From positions 124,001 to 188,000 of the forward strand of contig SNWL01000009.1 of assembly GCA_004362315.1 (NCBI GenBank): a DNA stretch of 64,000 nt, in the 5' to 3' direction. Under the pieces are notes generated by a model. It did no database searches and was not told the DNA's origin. It saw only the letters and a program-made list of their open reading frames with translations. The translations under genes were made by a program, and so were the position numbers. Shown here one piece after another: positions 15,937-23,877 of this stretch. The stretch comes from Mycobacterium sp. BK086. GTDB lineage: Bacteria > Actinomycetota > Actinomycetes > Mycobacteriales > Mycobacteriaceae. Position 1 is the stretch's first letter. Each line of letters begins with the position of its first letter.

Positions 15937-16751
15937 CGTGGGTTGTCCATCAACCTCAATGCGGCGTCGGCGGCATCGAGCACGGCGCCGGGCTGTGCGC
16001 CCGCGTTCTCGGCGATGCCGGCGATCAGGCTCACGTCCTTGTGCAGCAGCCCCGCCGCGACCTGCTTGAGGATGTCGAGGCTGCCACCGAAGCGGGCCAC
16101 GCTGCCCAGCGCGAAACTGTTCGCCGAGCCGCGGGTGATCACCTCCGACAGGTTCTCCGGTGCCACACCCAGCGCGGCGCCGAGGTCGAGAGCGGTCTTG
16201 GCGGTCGCGATGTTGGCCGTGAACAGCAGGTTGTTCAGCAGCTTGGTGACCTGCCCGGCGCCGACACCACCGAGGTGGACGATGGGGTCGGCGTAGGTGG
16301 CGAACACCGGGCGCACCTTCTCGACGGTTTCGTCGTCACCGCCGATCATCACCAGAAGCTTGCCCTCTTCGGCCGCCGGTCCGCCGCCGCTGACCGGTGC
16401 GTCGACCACCGCGACGCCCTGGGCGCCCGCGATCTCGGCCAGCTTCCGGCAGGTGTCCGGATGCACGGTGGCGTGCACCGCGATGATGCCGCCGGGCTGC
16501 AATCCCGACAGCACGCCGCCCTCGCCGGTGGCCACTTCGAGTACGTCGGCATCGCCGACCACGCACAGGCACACCAGGTCACTGCCCTCGGCCAGCTCGG
16601 CCGGGGTGCCCGCGACCGTCGCCGCGGTGTCGGCGAACGGCTCGACGGAGGCGGCCCGGCGCGCCCACAGGGTGGTGGGGTAACCACCCTCGACGATCCG
16701 GCGTGCCATGGGCGCGCCCTGACTGCCGAGCCCGATGAATCCGACGCGCAT
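15933..16751 (-). CDS. NAD(P)-dependent beta-hydroxyacid dehydrogenase, tandem paralogue
   Basis: 272 residues. Rossmann start RVGFIGLGSQGAPMARRIV, substrate loop VVDAPVSGGGPA, and catalytic Lys in GAGQVTKLLNNLLFTAN are intact. The methionine usual in the GxGxMG turn is Gln here (GLGSQG). Its ATG overlaps the hydrolase stop by 1 nt and its stop overlaps the next gene by 4 nt. It follows an alpha/beta hydrolase and an aldolase-like fusion in the operon, so a plausible role is oxidation or reduction of a small hydroxyacid released by those enzymes. This is inferred from context. Confidence 0.9.
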   Translation of the reverse strand: MRVGFIGLGSQGAPMARRIVEGGYPTTLWARRAASVEPFADTAATVAGTPAELAEGSDLVCLCVVGDADVLEVATGEGGVLSGLQPGGIIAVHATVHPDTCRKLAEIAGAQGVAVVDAPVSGGGPAAEEGKLLVMIGGDDETVEKVRPVFATYADPIVHLGGVGAGQVTKLLNNLLFTANIATAKTALDLGAALGVAPENLSEVITRGSANSFALGSVARFGGSLDILKQVAAGLLHKDVSLIAGIAENAGAQPGAVLDAADAALRLMDNPR

Positions 16752-17620
16752 TAGCCAGCCTCCTGGTTCGCATCAGCGGTGATGCATTGGTCCACGAATG
16801 AGAAAACGCTCGAATGATACTGCGCCGCAGCCACACCCAGGCTCAGGTTGTGGCCCGCGCCGTCCTGGTGGTGGATCTCGACGTGCGGCGCCTTGGCGAA
16901 CAGCGCGGCGATATCGGTCAGTGCCTCGGGGGTGGAGTCCCACACCTTTTCGTGTTCGGCGGCGGTGAACCGGACCGGCGCGACGACGTGGCCGGCAAGT
17001 GCGGGGAAGTCGCGGCCGGCCCAGTTCGTCGACACCTCGGCCTCCTGCGGTGGGGCTCCGGCGGATCCGACGGCGTTGACGACGTCGGCGGGGTAGAGCT
17101 CCTCGGGTGCCCAGATCAGTTCGCGGATGCCCGCGGGCCGGTAGGTGGGGGTGGCCTGCTTGAGAAGAGCTCGGGCGGCGGGGTATTGGCGCAGTCCGGT
17201 GCCCGCCAGTTCGAGTCCCAGAAGGTCGCGTCCGCGCTCGGCGACGGCCATGCGCAGTGCGAGTTCGCAGCCGTTGGAATGCGCCAGGATGAACAGGCCG
17301 GCGCCGCGATCGCGCGCGCCGAGCATCGCGTCGGCGGCTCCGTAGGCCAGCTCGACGCGGCGCTCCGGTTCCCACATCGCGTCGGAGTACGGCGCTGACG
17401 CGCCGTAACCCGGCCGGTCCAGGGCCACCGCGCTGAAACCGGCTGCGGCAGCGGCACGTAACAGCGACAGATCGGGATGGCCGGGACAGTCGAAGTAGGC
17501 CGCCGAGGACGCCCCGCCGTGCAGTGCGACGATGACCGCCTTCGGATCGGCGGCCTCGACGAACAGCCCCGACATCGGGATCCCGTCGACGGGAACCATC
17601 CGGCGGGTGGGAGTGGTCAC
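16751..17620 (-). CDS. Alpha/beta hydrolase
   Basis: 289 residues, GTG start at 17618-17620 that overlaps the preceding stop by 4 nt. HGGASSAAYFDCPGH forms the oxyanion-hole loop, DRPGYGAS the strand-4 turn, and LAHSNGCELAL the nucleophile elbow (Ser in AHSNG rather than GxSxG). The late His is in HQDGAGHNLSLG. These are the expected catalytic elements of an esterase, thioesterase or C-C hydrolase. In the operon it lies between the DUF35-thiolase fusion and two hydroxyacid dehydrogenases. Hydrolysis of a CoA ester or ester intermediate is the likeliest role, but the substrate cannot be told. Confidence 0.9.
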   Translation of the reverse strand: MTTPTRRMVPVDGIPMSGLFVEAADPKAVIVALHGGASSAAYFDCPGHPDLSLLRAAAAAGFSAVALDRPGYGASAPYSDAMWEPERRVELAYGAADAMLGARDRGAGLFILAHSNGCELALRMAVAERGRDLLGLELAGTGLRQYPAARALLKQATPTYRPAGIRELIWAPEELYPADVVNAVGSAGAPPQEAEVSTNWAGRDFPALAGHVVAPVRFTAAEHEKVWDSTPEALTDIAALFAKAPHVEIHHQDGAGHNLSLGVAAAQYHSSVFSFVDQCITADANQEAG

Positions 17621-19263
17621 TCGTCGACCCGCATCAGCAGCACCCCGCTCGGGGTCAGCCCACCGCTACTGGCCACGGCGACTGTGGCATTGGCGACCTG
17701 GCGGTCGCCCGCCTCGCCGCGCAGCTGGCTGACGGCCTCGTGGATCAGGCCCATGCCGTGGGTGCGGCCATGGGAGAGCTGGCCGCCGTGGGTGTTCAGC
17801 GGAAGAACCCCGTCGCGGGCGATGTTGGTGCCGCCGTCGAGGAAGTCCTTGGCCTCGCCGATACCGCAGAAGCCGAGCGCCTCGATCCACGACAGACAGT
17901 TGAAGGAGAACCCGTCGTAGAGCTCGGCGACGTCGACATCGCTGGGCCGCAACGATGTTCGTGTCCACATGTGGGCCGACTGGCCGAGCACCTGCGGTTC
18001 GTGGGTAAGCGTCGTCTGGTCCCAGTCGGTGCGTTCGATGATCTGGGTGCCGACCGCCTCGAACAGCACCGGCTTCTTGGGCAGGTCGCGGGCGGTCTCC
18101 ACCGCCGAGACGATCACCGCCACCGCACCGTCGCAGGGGACGTCGCAGTCGTAGAGGCCGAACGGTGTGGTGATCGGCCGCGCCGACAGGTAGTCGTCCA
18201 TTGTCATCGGGTCGCGGTAGATGGCGGTCGGATTCAGTGCGGCGTTGGCCCGCTGGTTGAGCGCGATCCAGCCCAGCGTCTCGCGGGTCGTGCCGTAGCG
18301 CGCGAAGTGACGCTGGGCGTTGAGCGCCAACGTGTGTGCGGCCGAGGTGGCGCCGAACGGCATCTGCCAGCTGGTGGTGCGTAGCCCGCCGGGCGGCGCC
18401 ATCTTGCCCTGCTTGAGCAGTTCTTGGAACGTCGATTCCCACAACGTGCGGAAGCACAGCACGTGCCTGGCCATCCCGGTGGCGATGGCCATCATCGCGG
18501 CGATGATCGAGCCGCCGGGGCCGAACGTGTCCATGCCACCGTTGATCCAGGTGGGACGCAGTCCCAGCGCGCCCTCCAGCGCGGTCACCCCGCCTTCGCC
18601 CATGCCCGCGATGTCGAGACCCGGGTAGGTGGACAGCCCGTCGATGTCGGCGAACGTCAAACCCGCGTCGGCGACCGCGGCCTCGCACGCCTCGACGGTC
18701 AAGGCCAGCGGGTTGGCCATCAGCCGGCGGCCCAGTCGGGACGCGCCGATACCCGTTATCGCAGAACGCTCCTCGAACTTGGTGGAGGTCAGCGGCGGCC
18801 GCACATGTTTGGCGAAGTCTTTCGGGTCGATCTCGTCGGCGGGCATCTCGACGATCTGCTTGGGCGTCACCGGACGGAACAGGGGGAGGTAGACGTCGTC
18901 GTTCTGTTCGAAGACCACCTCGACGAGCTGGCCGAGTTCCAGGTCCTCGGGGTCGGCGTCGATGATGTTGGTGGTCAACCGAACTCGCGGATCCTCCTGG
19001 ATCGCGACCTGGGCGACCACGTAGGGCGCGGGCAGTCCCGGGATGCTGAACCGCTCGTTGACGGTGAACGCCGAGAGCACCGCCTGACCGCTCACCGGTC
19101 GGGCCTTGAGGTCGTGGCTGCCGCAGTACCGGCACACCGGTTGCGGCGGGTGAATCAGCGATGTGCAGCCCTGGCATTCCTGGATCCGCAGCGTGCCGTC
19201 GGCACCGGAGGTCCAGAAGAACTCGGTTTCGGTCGTGAGCTGGGGGAGGGGAGCGCGGCTCAC
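17617..19263 (-). CDS. DUF35 (Zn-ribbon/OB-fold) fused to a thiolase-like lipid-transfer protein
   Basis: 548 residues, GTG at 19261-19263 overlapping the ferredoxin stop by 4 nt. Residues about 1-130 are a DUF35 module: a zinc ribbon with Cys pairs in IQECQGC and PVCRYCGS, then an OB fold. Residues about 160-548 are an SCP-x/Ltp-type thiolase fold. The thiolase nucleophile Cys is absent (the loop reads NGGMDTFGPGGS), while YDGFSFNCL and LPLNTHGGQLSHGR are kept. In M. tuberculosis the ChsH2 DUF35 domain binds Ltp2 to make a retro-aldolase for steroid side chains. By that precedent this fusion is probably a self-contained aldolase that splits a beta-hydroxyacyl-CoA. That is an inference, not a demonstrated reaction. 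Confidence 0.88.
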   Translation of the reverse strand: MSRAPLPQLTTETEFFWTSGADGTLRIQECQGCTSLIHPPQPVCRYCGSHDLKARPVSGQAVLSAFTVNERFSIPGLPAPYVVAQVAIQEDPRVRLTTNIIDADPEDLELGQLVEVVFEQNDDVYLPLFRPVTPKQIVEMPADEIDPKDFAKHVRPPLTSTKFEERSAITGIGASRLGRRLMANPLALTVEACEAAVADAGLTFADIDGLSTYPGLDIAGMGEGGVTALEGALGLRPTWINGGMDTFGPGGSIIAAMMAIATGMARHVLCFRTLWESTFQELLKQGKMAPPGGLRTTSWQMPFGATSAAHTLALNAQRHFARYGTTRETLGWIALNQRANAALNPTAIYRDPMTMDDYLSARPITTPFGLYDCDVPCDGAVAVIVSAVETARDLPKKPVLFEAVGTQIIERTDWDQTTLTHEPQVLGQSAHMWTRTSLRPSDVDVAELYDGFSFNCLSWIEALGFCGIGEAKDFLDGGTNIARDGVLPLNTHGGQLSHGRTHGMGLIHEAVSQLRGEAGDRQVANATVAVASSGGLTPSGVLLMRVDE

Positions 19264-19553
19264 TGGGCGTATCCCCAGCGGGCCTCGAAGACCGGATCCT
19301 CGTCGGTCGCAGGCGCGGCCGGTCGCTTCTCGCCGTCGAACTCGTTGTCGCTGATCTCGACGATGGCGTGCACCGGGCAGTCGAACAACGCCCGCAGGAC
19401 ATCGCCCCGATCGGCCTCCTCGACGGTGCCGTCGCCGATCAGCGATGCGTAGCCCCAGTCGTCGAGCGAGAAGTGTTTCGGCGCGTGCTTGGCGCAGACT
19501 CCGAAGCCGTCGCAGATCGTCCGGTCCAACCGGATTCGCATGTTGTCACTCAT
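19260..19553 (-). CDS. [3Fe-4S] ferredoxin with C-terminal extension
   Basis: 97 residues, longer than the usual 63-68. Cys14, Cys20 and Cys59-Pro form the C-x5-C...CP 3Fe-4S pattern. The extra 30 or so residues at the end (DGEKRPAAPATDEDPVFEARW) are acidic and proline-rich and could be a docking tail. The ATG at 19551-19553 overlaps the NuoF-like stop by 4 nt and the gene end overlaps the next start by 4 nt. No P450 is adjacent; instead it is wedged between a NuoF-like flavoprotein and an aldolase-like fusion. I infer that it receives electrons from the flavoprotein. Confidence 0.92.
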   Translation of the reverse strand: MSDNMRIRLDRTICDGFGVCAKHAPKHFSLDDWGYASLIGDGTVEEADRGDVLRALFDCPVHAIVEISDNEFDGEKRPAAPATDEDPVFEARWGYAQ

Positions 19554-20857
19554 CGCTGGGTCACCGCTTCCACCTCGTAGGGCCGCTGGGCGCTGAACGC
19601 CGCTGAGCCGCAGGGATCGCAGGCACCGGCCAGATGGTGTTCGACGACCTGGGGGAAATGTTTGAGCAGGCTGGCGGCGACATTGGCCGCGCCGTCGAGT
19701 GTGGCGCAGGCGCCCCGGCCGCGAAGCACGACCGACCAGCGCTGCAGGCGGGCGACGTCTTCGGCGGTCGCCGCGCCGTCGCGCAGCGCACCGGCGGCAG
19801 CCGCCATCGCTGCCGTGCCGTTGAAGCACGACCCGCACTGGCCGGCGTTCTCCCGGTCGAAGTAGGCCAGCACCGCGGCCGCCACGGCCACCGGACAGTC
19901 GTCGGTCAGGATCGCGATCGCGCCGCAGCCGAGGCCACAACCCAGAGCGCGGAACGTCTCGTGGTCGAGGGTGGTGTCCAGCACGTCGCGGTTGAGCAAT
20001 CCCGCGAAGTAACCGCCCATCAGCGCGCCCTGGACCGAATCCGGTGAAACACCATGGAGGGCAAGCAGATCGGTGAAGGGCATGCCGTGCGGGACCTCGT
20101 AGAGGGCCGGCGGCCGGCCCGCGCCGGTGATCGTCATCAAGAACGTGCCCGGCGACGCCAGCGTGCCTGCCGAACGGAAGGCCGCTGCGCCGTGCCGCTG
20201 CACGTACGGCAGGTTGGCCAGCGTCTCGACATTGCTGACCAGGGTGGGATGCCCGGAGACCCCGTGTTGGAAGGGCCGCGGGGGCTTGTCTGTCGGTTTG
20301 GCCGGTCCGCCGTTGACGGCGCGGACCGCCGCGGTTTCTTCGCCCGCTACGTAGCCCGGCTCCACGGTCACGATCGAAATATCAAGACCGCCAAAGGTAT
20401 CGAAACCGACCTCGCCCAGAGCGGCGTCGATGGCGCGCGCCGCCTCGAAGTCGGACACATAGACATAGGCCCGCTGTGCACCGACCATCCGGGCGGCCAG
20501 GCGTACGCCGTCGAGCACCAGGTGCGGACGATGACGAAGCAGCCAACGGTCTTTCACCGACGCGGGCTCACCCTCTTCGCCGTTGGCGAGCACCACCGTC
20601 TCATGTCCGCGGGTGTGCGCGGCGCGTACGGTGCGCAGCTTGACGGCCAGCGGGAACGCGGCACCGCCGCGGCCCAGCACACCGGAGTTCTCCACCTCGG
20701 CGAGGAGCGATTCGACGTTCTCGAGCAGCTCGTACCCGCCGGCGGACACGTAGGCGCTCATGCTCTCCACCGTTGCCGGCAGTCGCAGCAGTCGGGGCGT
20801 ACAGCCTGGGGCGGCAGCAACGGTCAAGTCCGTGCCCGCGGGTGCTGGCGCGTTCAT
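19550..20857 (-). CDS. Stand-alone NuoF-like NADH/FMN flavoprotein
   Basis: 435 residues, the length of complex I subunit F. Present are the FMN/NADH glycine loop GRGGAAFP (62-69), ANGEEGEPAS (91-100), GYVAGEETA (169-177), a SLBB-like segment (about 245-290), and a C-terminal cluster domain. NuoF binds an N3 [4Fe-4S] cluster through four cysteines, the first three in CxxCxxC. Here the run is ENAGQCGSCFNG: the first ligand is Ala338, and Cys341, Cys344 and Cys384 remain. No nuoE or nuoG gene is nearby. It heads a six-gene operon and is coupled to a ferredoxin, so an NADH:ferredoxin oxidoreductase function is my inference. The cluster may be three-iron or altered. Confidence 0.88.
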   Translation of the reverse strand: MNAPAPAGTDLTVAAAPGCTPRLLRLPATVESMSAYVSAGGYELLENVESLLAEVENSGVLGRGGAAFPLAVKLRTVRAAHTRGHETVVLANGEEGEPASVKDRWLLRHRPHLVLDGVRLAARMVGAQRAYVYVSDFEAARAIDAALGEVGFDTFGGLDISIVTVEPGYVAGEETAAVRAVNGGPAKPTDKPPRPFQHGVSGHPTLVSNVETLANLPYVQRHGAAAFRSAGTLASPGTFLMTITGAGRPPALYEVPHGMPFTDLLALHGVSPDSVQGALMGGYFAGLLNRDVLDTTLDHETFRALGCGLGCGAIAILTDDCPVAVAAAVLAYFDRENAGQCGSCFNGTAAMAAAAGALRDGAATAEDVARLQRWSVVLRGRGACATLDGAANVAASLLKHFPQVVEHHLAGACDPCGSAAFSAQRPYEVEAVTQR

Positions 20858-20897
20858 CGGTCACCTCTTCTGGTTCGGGCACTCGGCACGCGGTCGC

Positions 20898-20903
20898 TAG
20901 GCT
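20898..20903 (+). promoter_or_regulatory. -10-like TAGGCT for a leaderless gene
   Basis: TAGGCT lies 7 nt before the ATG at 20911 and no Shine-Dalgarno sequence is seen. This spacing places the transcription start at or next to the ATG, as in leaderless mycobacterial mRNAs. The 53-nt gap also has to hold the divergent promoter of the NuoF-like operon. Confidence 0.45.
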
Positions 20904-20910
20904 GAGGCGC

Positions 20911-21393
20911 ATGAGAACGGCTGTGGTTCGTGTCGACGTCGACCCGCCCGGTGAACTGACACCGGCGCAGCTCGCCGAGGGCGTCGCGGCGCTGCGCGCG
21001 CTTGCCGATCAGGGCGGTGTGACGGTGGTCGACAACAACCTTGCGGCGATGCCGCGCGGTCGGCGCGAAGCCGAGATGTTGATCGGCAATACCGCCCCCG
21101 AAGATATCGAGGAGCTCAAACGCAACGCGATCACCCTGTGTGCCAAGGCATTCGGCACCGCGCCGGTCATCGGCGTGGTGACCTATGTCAGCCGTGGCAC
21201 CGACGACGACGCGCACGGGGTGCTGGCCGGGTTCGGGTTGCGCGGCGAGATCGACCGGACCGCTGGCGACGACGGCTACGACATCATCGTCGTGACGTTG
21301 AGCAAGGACGACATGACTCGGATCCCGGAGAGCCGGGTGCACACCGCACTGGAGGCCTCGACCAATTGCGAGGTCCACATCCGCTTGGTGTGA
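20911..21393 (+). CDS. Conserved protein of unknown function
   Basis: 160 residues, ATG at 20911, probably leaderless (TAGGCT 7 nt before). The N-terminus RTAVVRVDVDPPGELTPAQL is a strand-helix start; later parts are AEMLIGNTAPEDIEELKRNAI, GVVTYVSRGTDDDAHGVLAGFG and YDIIVVTLSKDDMTRIPES. It has no signal peptide, membrane segment or known catalytic motif. I do not recognise it. It is divergent from the NuoF-like operon across only 53 nt and convergent with the alpha/beta protein gene at 21408 (14-nt gap), so it is a single-gene unit whose promoter is next to that of the electron-transfer operon. Confidence 0.8.
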   Translation: MRTAVVRVDVDPPGELTPAQLAEGVAALRALADQGGVTVVDNNLAAMPRGRREAEMLIGNTAPEDIEELKRNAITLCAKAFGTAPVIGVVTYVSRGTDDDAHGVLAGFGLRGEIDRTAGDDGYDIIVVTLSKDDMTRIPESRVHTALEASTNCEVHIRLV

Positions 21394-21407
21394 GTGGAAC
21401 CGGCTGC

Positions 21408-22316
21408 TCATCGGCGCAGGAAGTCCAGAATGGCCGGGGCGGCCTGCACCCAGGTGTCGAACATGTTGAACCGCTTGACCTTCCCGGATGCCCGGTCTTC
21501 ACCCGCACGCTCCCAGGCGTCCTCGGGCCACGGCGGGTCGATCAGCGTCGAACCCTTGATGAGGCAGTTGACCTCCATCGACGTGCGCTTGGGATGGTCC
21601 CAGTCGTTCTCGCCGCCGCGAATGATCAGGGTGGGCACCTTGATATCGCCGAAGAACTCGTCGTCGACACCGGGTATCGCCTGGCCGGGCTTGGGAACGA
21701 ACGCGTTGAGCCAGCGCAGGATGACACGGAGGAACTCGTCGGCGTCCATCGCCAGGATCCGGTCCTTGTTCGCCGCGTTCTCGGCGATGCGCTCCTTCCA
21801 TTCATCCACGTGCAGAAGGCCTTTGATGCCAAGACCACGCACCGCAAGGATGCTCGGCACCAGGTAGTACGAGCCCAGCACGAAGCTGCCGTACACGCCG
21901 CCGACGATGTTCCAGACCACCAGCTTGGTGGCGATCTCGGGGTAGAGGATCGTCGTGAGGATCGAATCCCTGGCACCGCCGGAACCGCCGGCGATGATGC
22001 ACGGACCGATACCCAGGCCGGTGATCAACCCGTGCAGCGTCTCGGCGCGCATGTGGGATTCGCTCTGGCCGTAGAACTGCAGATCGGACTTGCCGCAGTT
22101 GGGGCGGTCCCACAGCAGAACCCGGTAGCCGCCCTTGACCAGTTCTTCGGCCAGCGGACGCAGGCCTTCGATGTCCTTGCTGTACCGGCCTCCGGGGGTC
22201 AGCGCGATGAAATCGCCCGTGTCTCCCAGGATTTCGTAGACGACGTTGCCGCCGTTGATCTCCATGACCTGTTCGCCGTCGCGCAGCTGCGGACCGGCGG
22301 TCACCGAGGCGCTCAT
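21408..22316 (-). CDS. Alpha/beta-hydrolase-fold protein without an obvious catalytic histidine
   Basis: 302 residues, ATG at 22314-22316 overlapping the Rieske stop by 4 nt. The fold is clear: FIALTPGGRYSKDIEG (oxyanion loop), LLWDRPNCGKSDLQF, the nucleophile elbow IIAGGSGGARDS with Ser in GGSGG, and LIIRGGENDWDHPKR for the acid. The His that should lie in the last 60 residues is missing: after DHPKRT no histidine occurs in the C-terminal part. It may be an inactive or non-hydrolytic member (for example a lyase or dioxygenase-type alpha/beta protein), or use an unusual base. It is the last gene of the leftward operon of two amidohydrolases and a Rieske protein. Confidence 0.88.
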   Translation of the reverse strand: MSASVTAGPQLRDGEQVMEINGGNVVYEILGDTGDFIALTPGGRYSKDIEGLRPLAEELVKGGYRVLLWDRPNCGKSDLQFYGQSESHMRAETLHGLITGLGIGPCIIAGGSGGARDSILTTILYPEIATKLVVWNIVGGVYGSFVLGSYYLVPSILAVRGLGIKGLLHVDEWKERIAENAANKDRILAMDADEFLRVILRWLNAFVPKPGQAIPGVDDEFFGDIKVPTLIIRGGENDWDHPKRTSMEVNCLIKGSTLIDPPWPEDAWERAGEDRASGKVKRFNMFDTWVQAAPAILDFLRR

Positions 22317-22705
22317 GCGGTCACCAGCACGTCGTCGCCCACCACGCGCACCGGGTAGGTGCGGATGCTCCATTCGGGCTTGACCGCCGTGGTGCCAGTT
22401 GCCAACTCGAACCCCCATTGGTGCCACGGGCAGTAGATGAATTCCATGTCGCGCACCATCACCGCGTCGCCGGGAACACTCTCGTCGACGATGTTGCGCC
22501 CGCGCGGGCGTCCCGAACACAGCGGGCCACCCTCGTGCGGGCAGTAGTTGGCGATGGCGTAGAACGTGCCGTTGACGTTGTACACGCCGACCCCGTGCCG
22601 GCCGATCGGCACCAGTTTGTGTGTGCCGGGCGGGATTTCGTCGACGGTGGCGACCACGTGCTCGCGGCCCTGCGCCAGGCGGGGCTGCTTCTTCGGTTCG
22701 GTCAT
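22313..22705 (-). CDS. Small Rieske [2Fe-2S] protein
   Basis: 130 residues consisting of a single Rieske domain. Cys55-Pro-His57 (NYCPHEGGPL) and Cys92-x2-His95 (YCPWHQWGF) are the cluster ligands. With no catalytic domain it should act as an electron carrier (biphenyl/naphthalene-dioxygenase-type ferredoxin) or as an accessory subunit. It lies 5 nt after the amidohydrolase gene and overlaps the alpha/beta gene by 4 nt. It could serve the Rieske oxygenase at 3244-4587, which has no dedicated ferredoxin nearby; that link is inference. Confidence 0.93.
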   Translation of the reverse strand: MTEPKKQPRLAQGREHVVATVDEIPPGTHKLVPIGRHGVGVYNVNGTFYAIANYCPHEGGPLCSGRPRGRNIVDESVPGDAVMVRDMEFIYCPWHQWGFELATGTTAVKPEWSIRTYPVRVVGDDVLVTA

Positions 22706-22710
22706 CTCTG

Positions 22711-23856
22711 TCAGAACACCCGCGTCTGGCCCTCGAGGGCCGGCACGGTATCCGGCAGACCATAGGTCTCGATGCCGTTGCGGAACATCACCGCTTCCCG
22801 CGCGTGCTCGGGCAGGTGCTTGACCAGCCAGCGCGGATCGTCATACGTCCAGTGCGGGTAGTCCGAGCTGAACAGCAGGATCTTCTCGCATTCCATCCAC
22901 TCGAAGGCCCGAAGGAGTTCGGTCTTGTCCTCGGGGTAATCCAGCGGCTGGGTGGTGAATTTGATGTGTTCCTTGACGTACTCGCTGGGCTTGCGCTTGA
23001 TGTCCATCCAGGGCTTGCGGGCCTCGTAGATGGCGTCCATCCGCCACATCAGCGGCAGGATCCAGCTGAAGGCATGTTCGACGAACACGATCCGCAAGGT
23101 GGGGAAGCGGTCGAACAGCCCGTCGAAGATCATGCTCATCACCTGATTGGCGGCGAGCAATGAGTAGCTGACCATGAAGTCGTGGTTGTAGCTCGGGAAG
23201 CCCACCGGCGGGATCGGCAGCGTCTCGAAGAAGCCGCGCGACAGGTGACAGCTCACCGGCTTTCCGGCCTTGGTGGCCGCCGCCCAGATCGGGTCGTACT
23301 TGGGGTCGCCCCACGACGGGCGCGGTTCGGCCTTGATCATGACCTGCGCCATGTAAGGGTGCTCGGCCCACTTCTCGATCTCGCGGGCCCCGCCCTCGGG
23401 GTCCTCGATGGCCACGCAGATCGACCCGCGCCAGCGTTCGTGCCAGTTGGTCTTGCTGTCCAGCCAGTGGTCGGCCTGCCAGCTGTTGTGCGCGTAGGAC
23501 AATGCCGCCGTGGCTTCCGGTATCCGGCACGGCGCGTGTGCGGGCTCGAGGATGCAGATGTCGGCGCCCGCCTCCATCACGGCCTGCTTGAGTGCGAGGT
23601 CGGGGTCGCTGCAGGCGAACTCGCCGTCGTCGGGGAAGGTATCCACCCGCATCGCGTAGGCGTGCGCGTAGTCCGGGGCGTCGTAGTAGATCGTCTCGCC
23701 GACCCGGTGGTTCCTGAAGTACTTGCTGCGAATCGGCTCGGGGATGTACTCCTGCAGCGCCCCGCGCTTGGGTACAGGGTGCACGTCTGAGTCGACGCAG
23801 CGGACGGCAACGCGTTCGGCGGGAGCGACTCGCTCCTGGCTATGGGTCAGAGTCAT
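22711..23856 (-). CDS. Amidohydrolase-2 family metal-dependent hydrolase
   Basis: 381 residues, ATG at 23854-23856. The N-terminal VRCVDSDVHPVPKRGALQEYIPE has the Asp-x-Asp-x-His start of amidohydrolase-2 proteins; CHLSRGFFETLPIPPVGF, RIVFVEHAFSWILPLMWRMD and LLFSSDYPHWTYDDPRW provide later His and Asp ligands of the barrel. Residue order and the WRMD/YPHW phrases are shared with the neighbour at 23878-24969, so the two are paralogues that may form a heteromer. The family does decarboxylation and hydrolysis. They are cotranscribed (21-nt gap) with a Rieske protein. Confidence 0.91.
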   Translation of the reverse strand: MTLTHSQERVAPAERVAVRCVDSDVHPVPKRGALQEYIPEPIRSKYFRNHRVGETIYYDAPDYAHAYAMRVDTFPDDGEFACSDPDLALKQAVMEAGADICILEPAHAPCRIPEATAALSYAHNSWQADHWLDSKTNWHERWRGSICVAIEDPEGGAREIEKWAEHPYMAQVMIKAEPRPSWGDPKYDPIWAAATKAGKPVSCHLSRGFFETLPIPPVGFPSYNHDFMVSYSLLAANQVMSMIFDGLFDRFPTLRIVFVEHAFSWILPLMWRMDAIYEARKPWMDIKRKPSEYVKEHIKFTTQPLDYPEDKTELLRAFEWMECEKILLFSSDYPHWTYDDPRWLVKHLPEHAREAVMFRNGIETYGLPDTVPALEGQTRVF

Positions 23857-23877
23857 CGTGGTCTCCTTAGCTCACAT

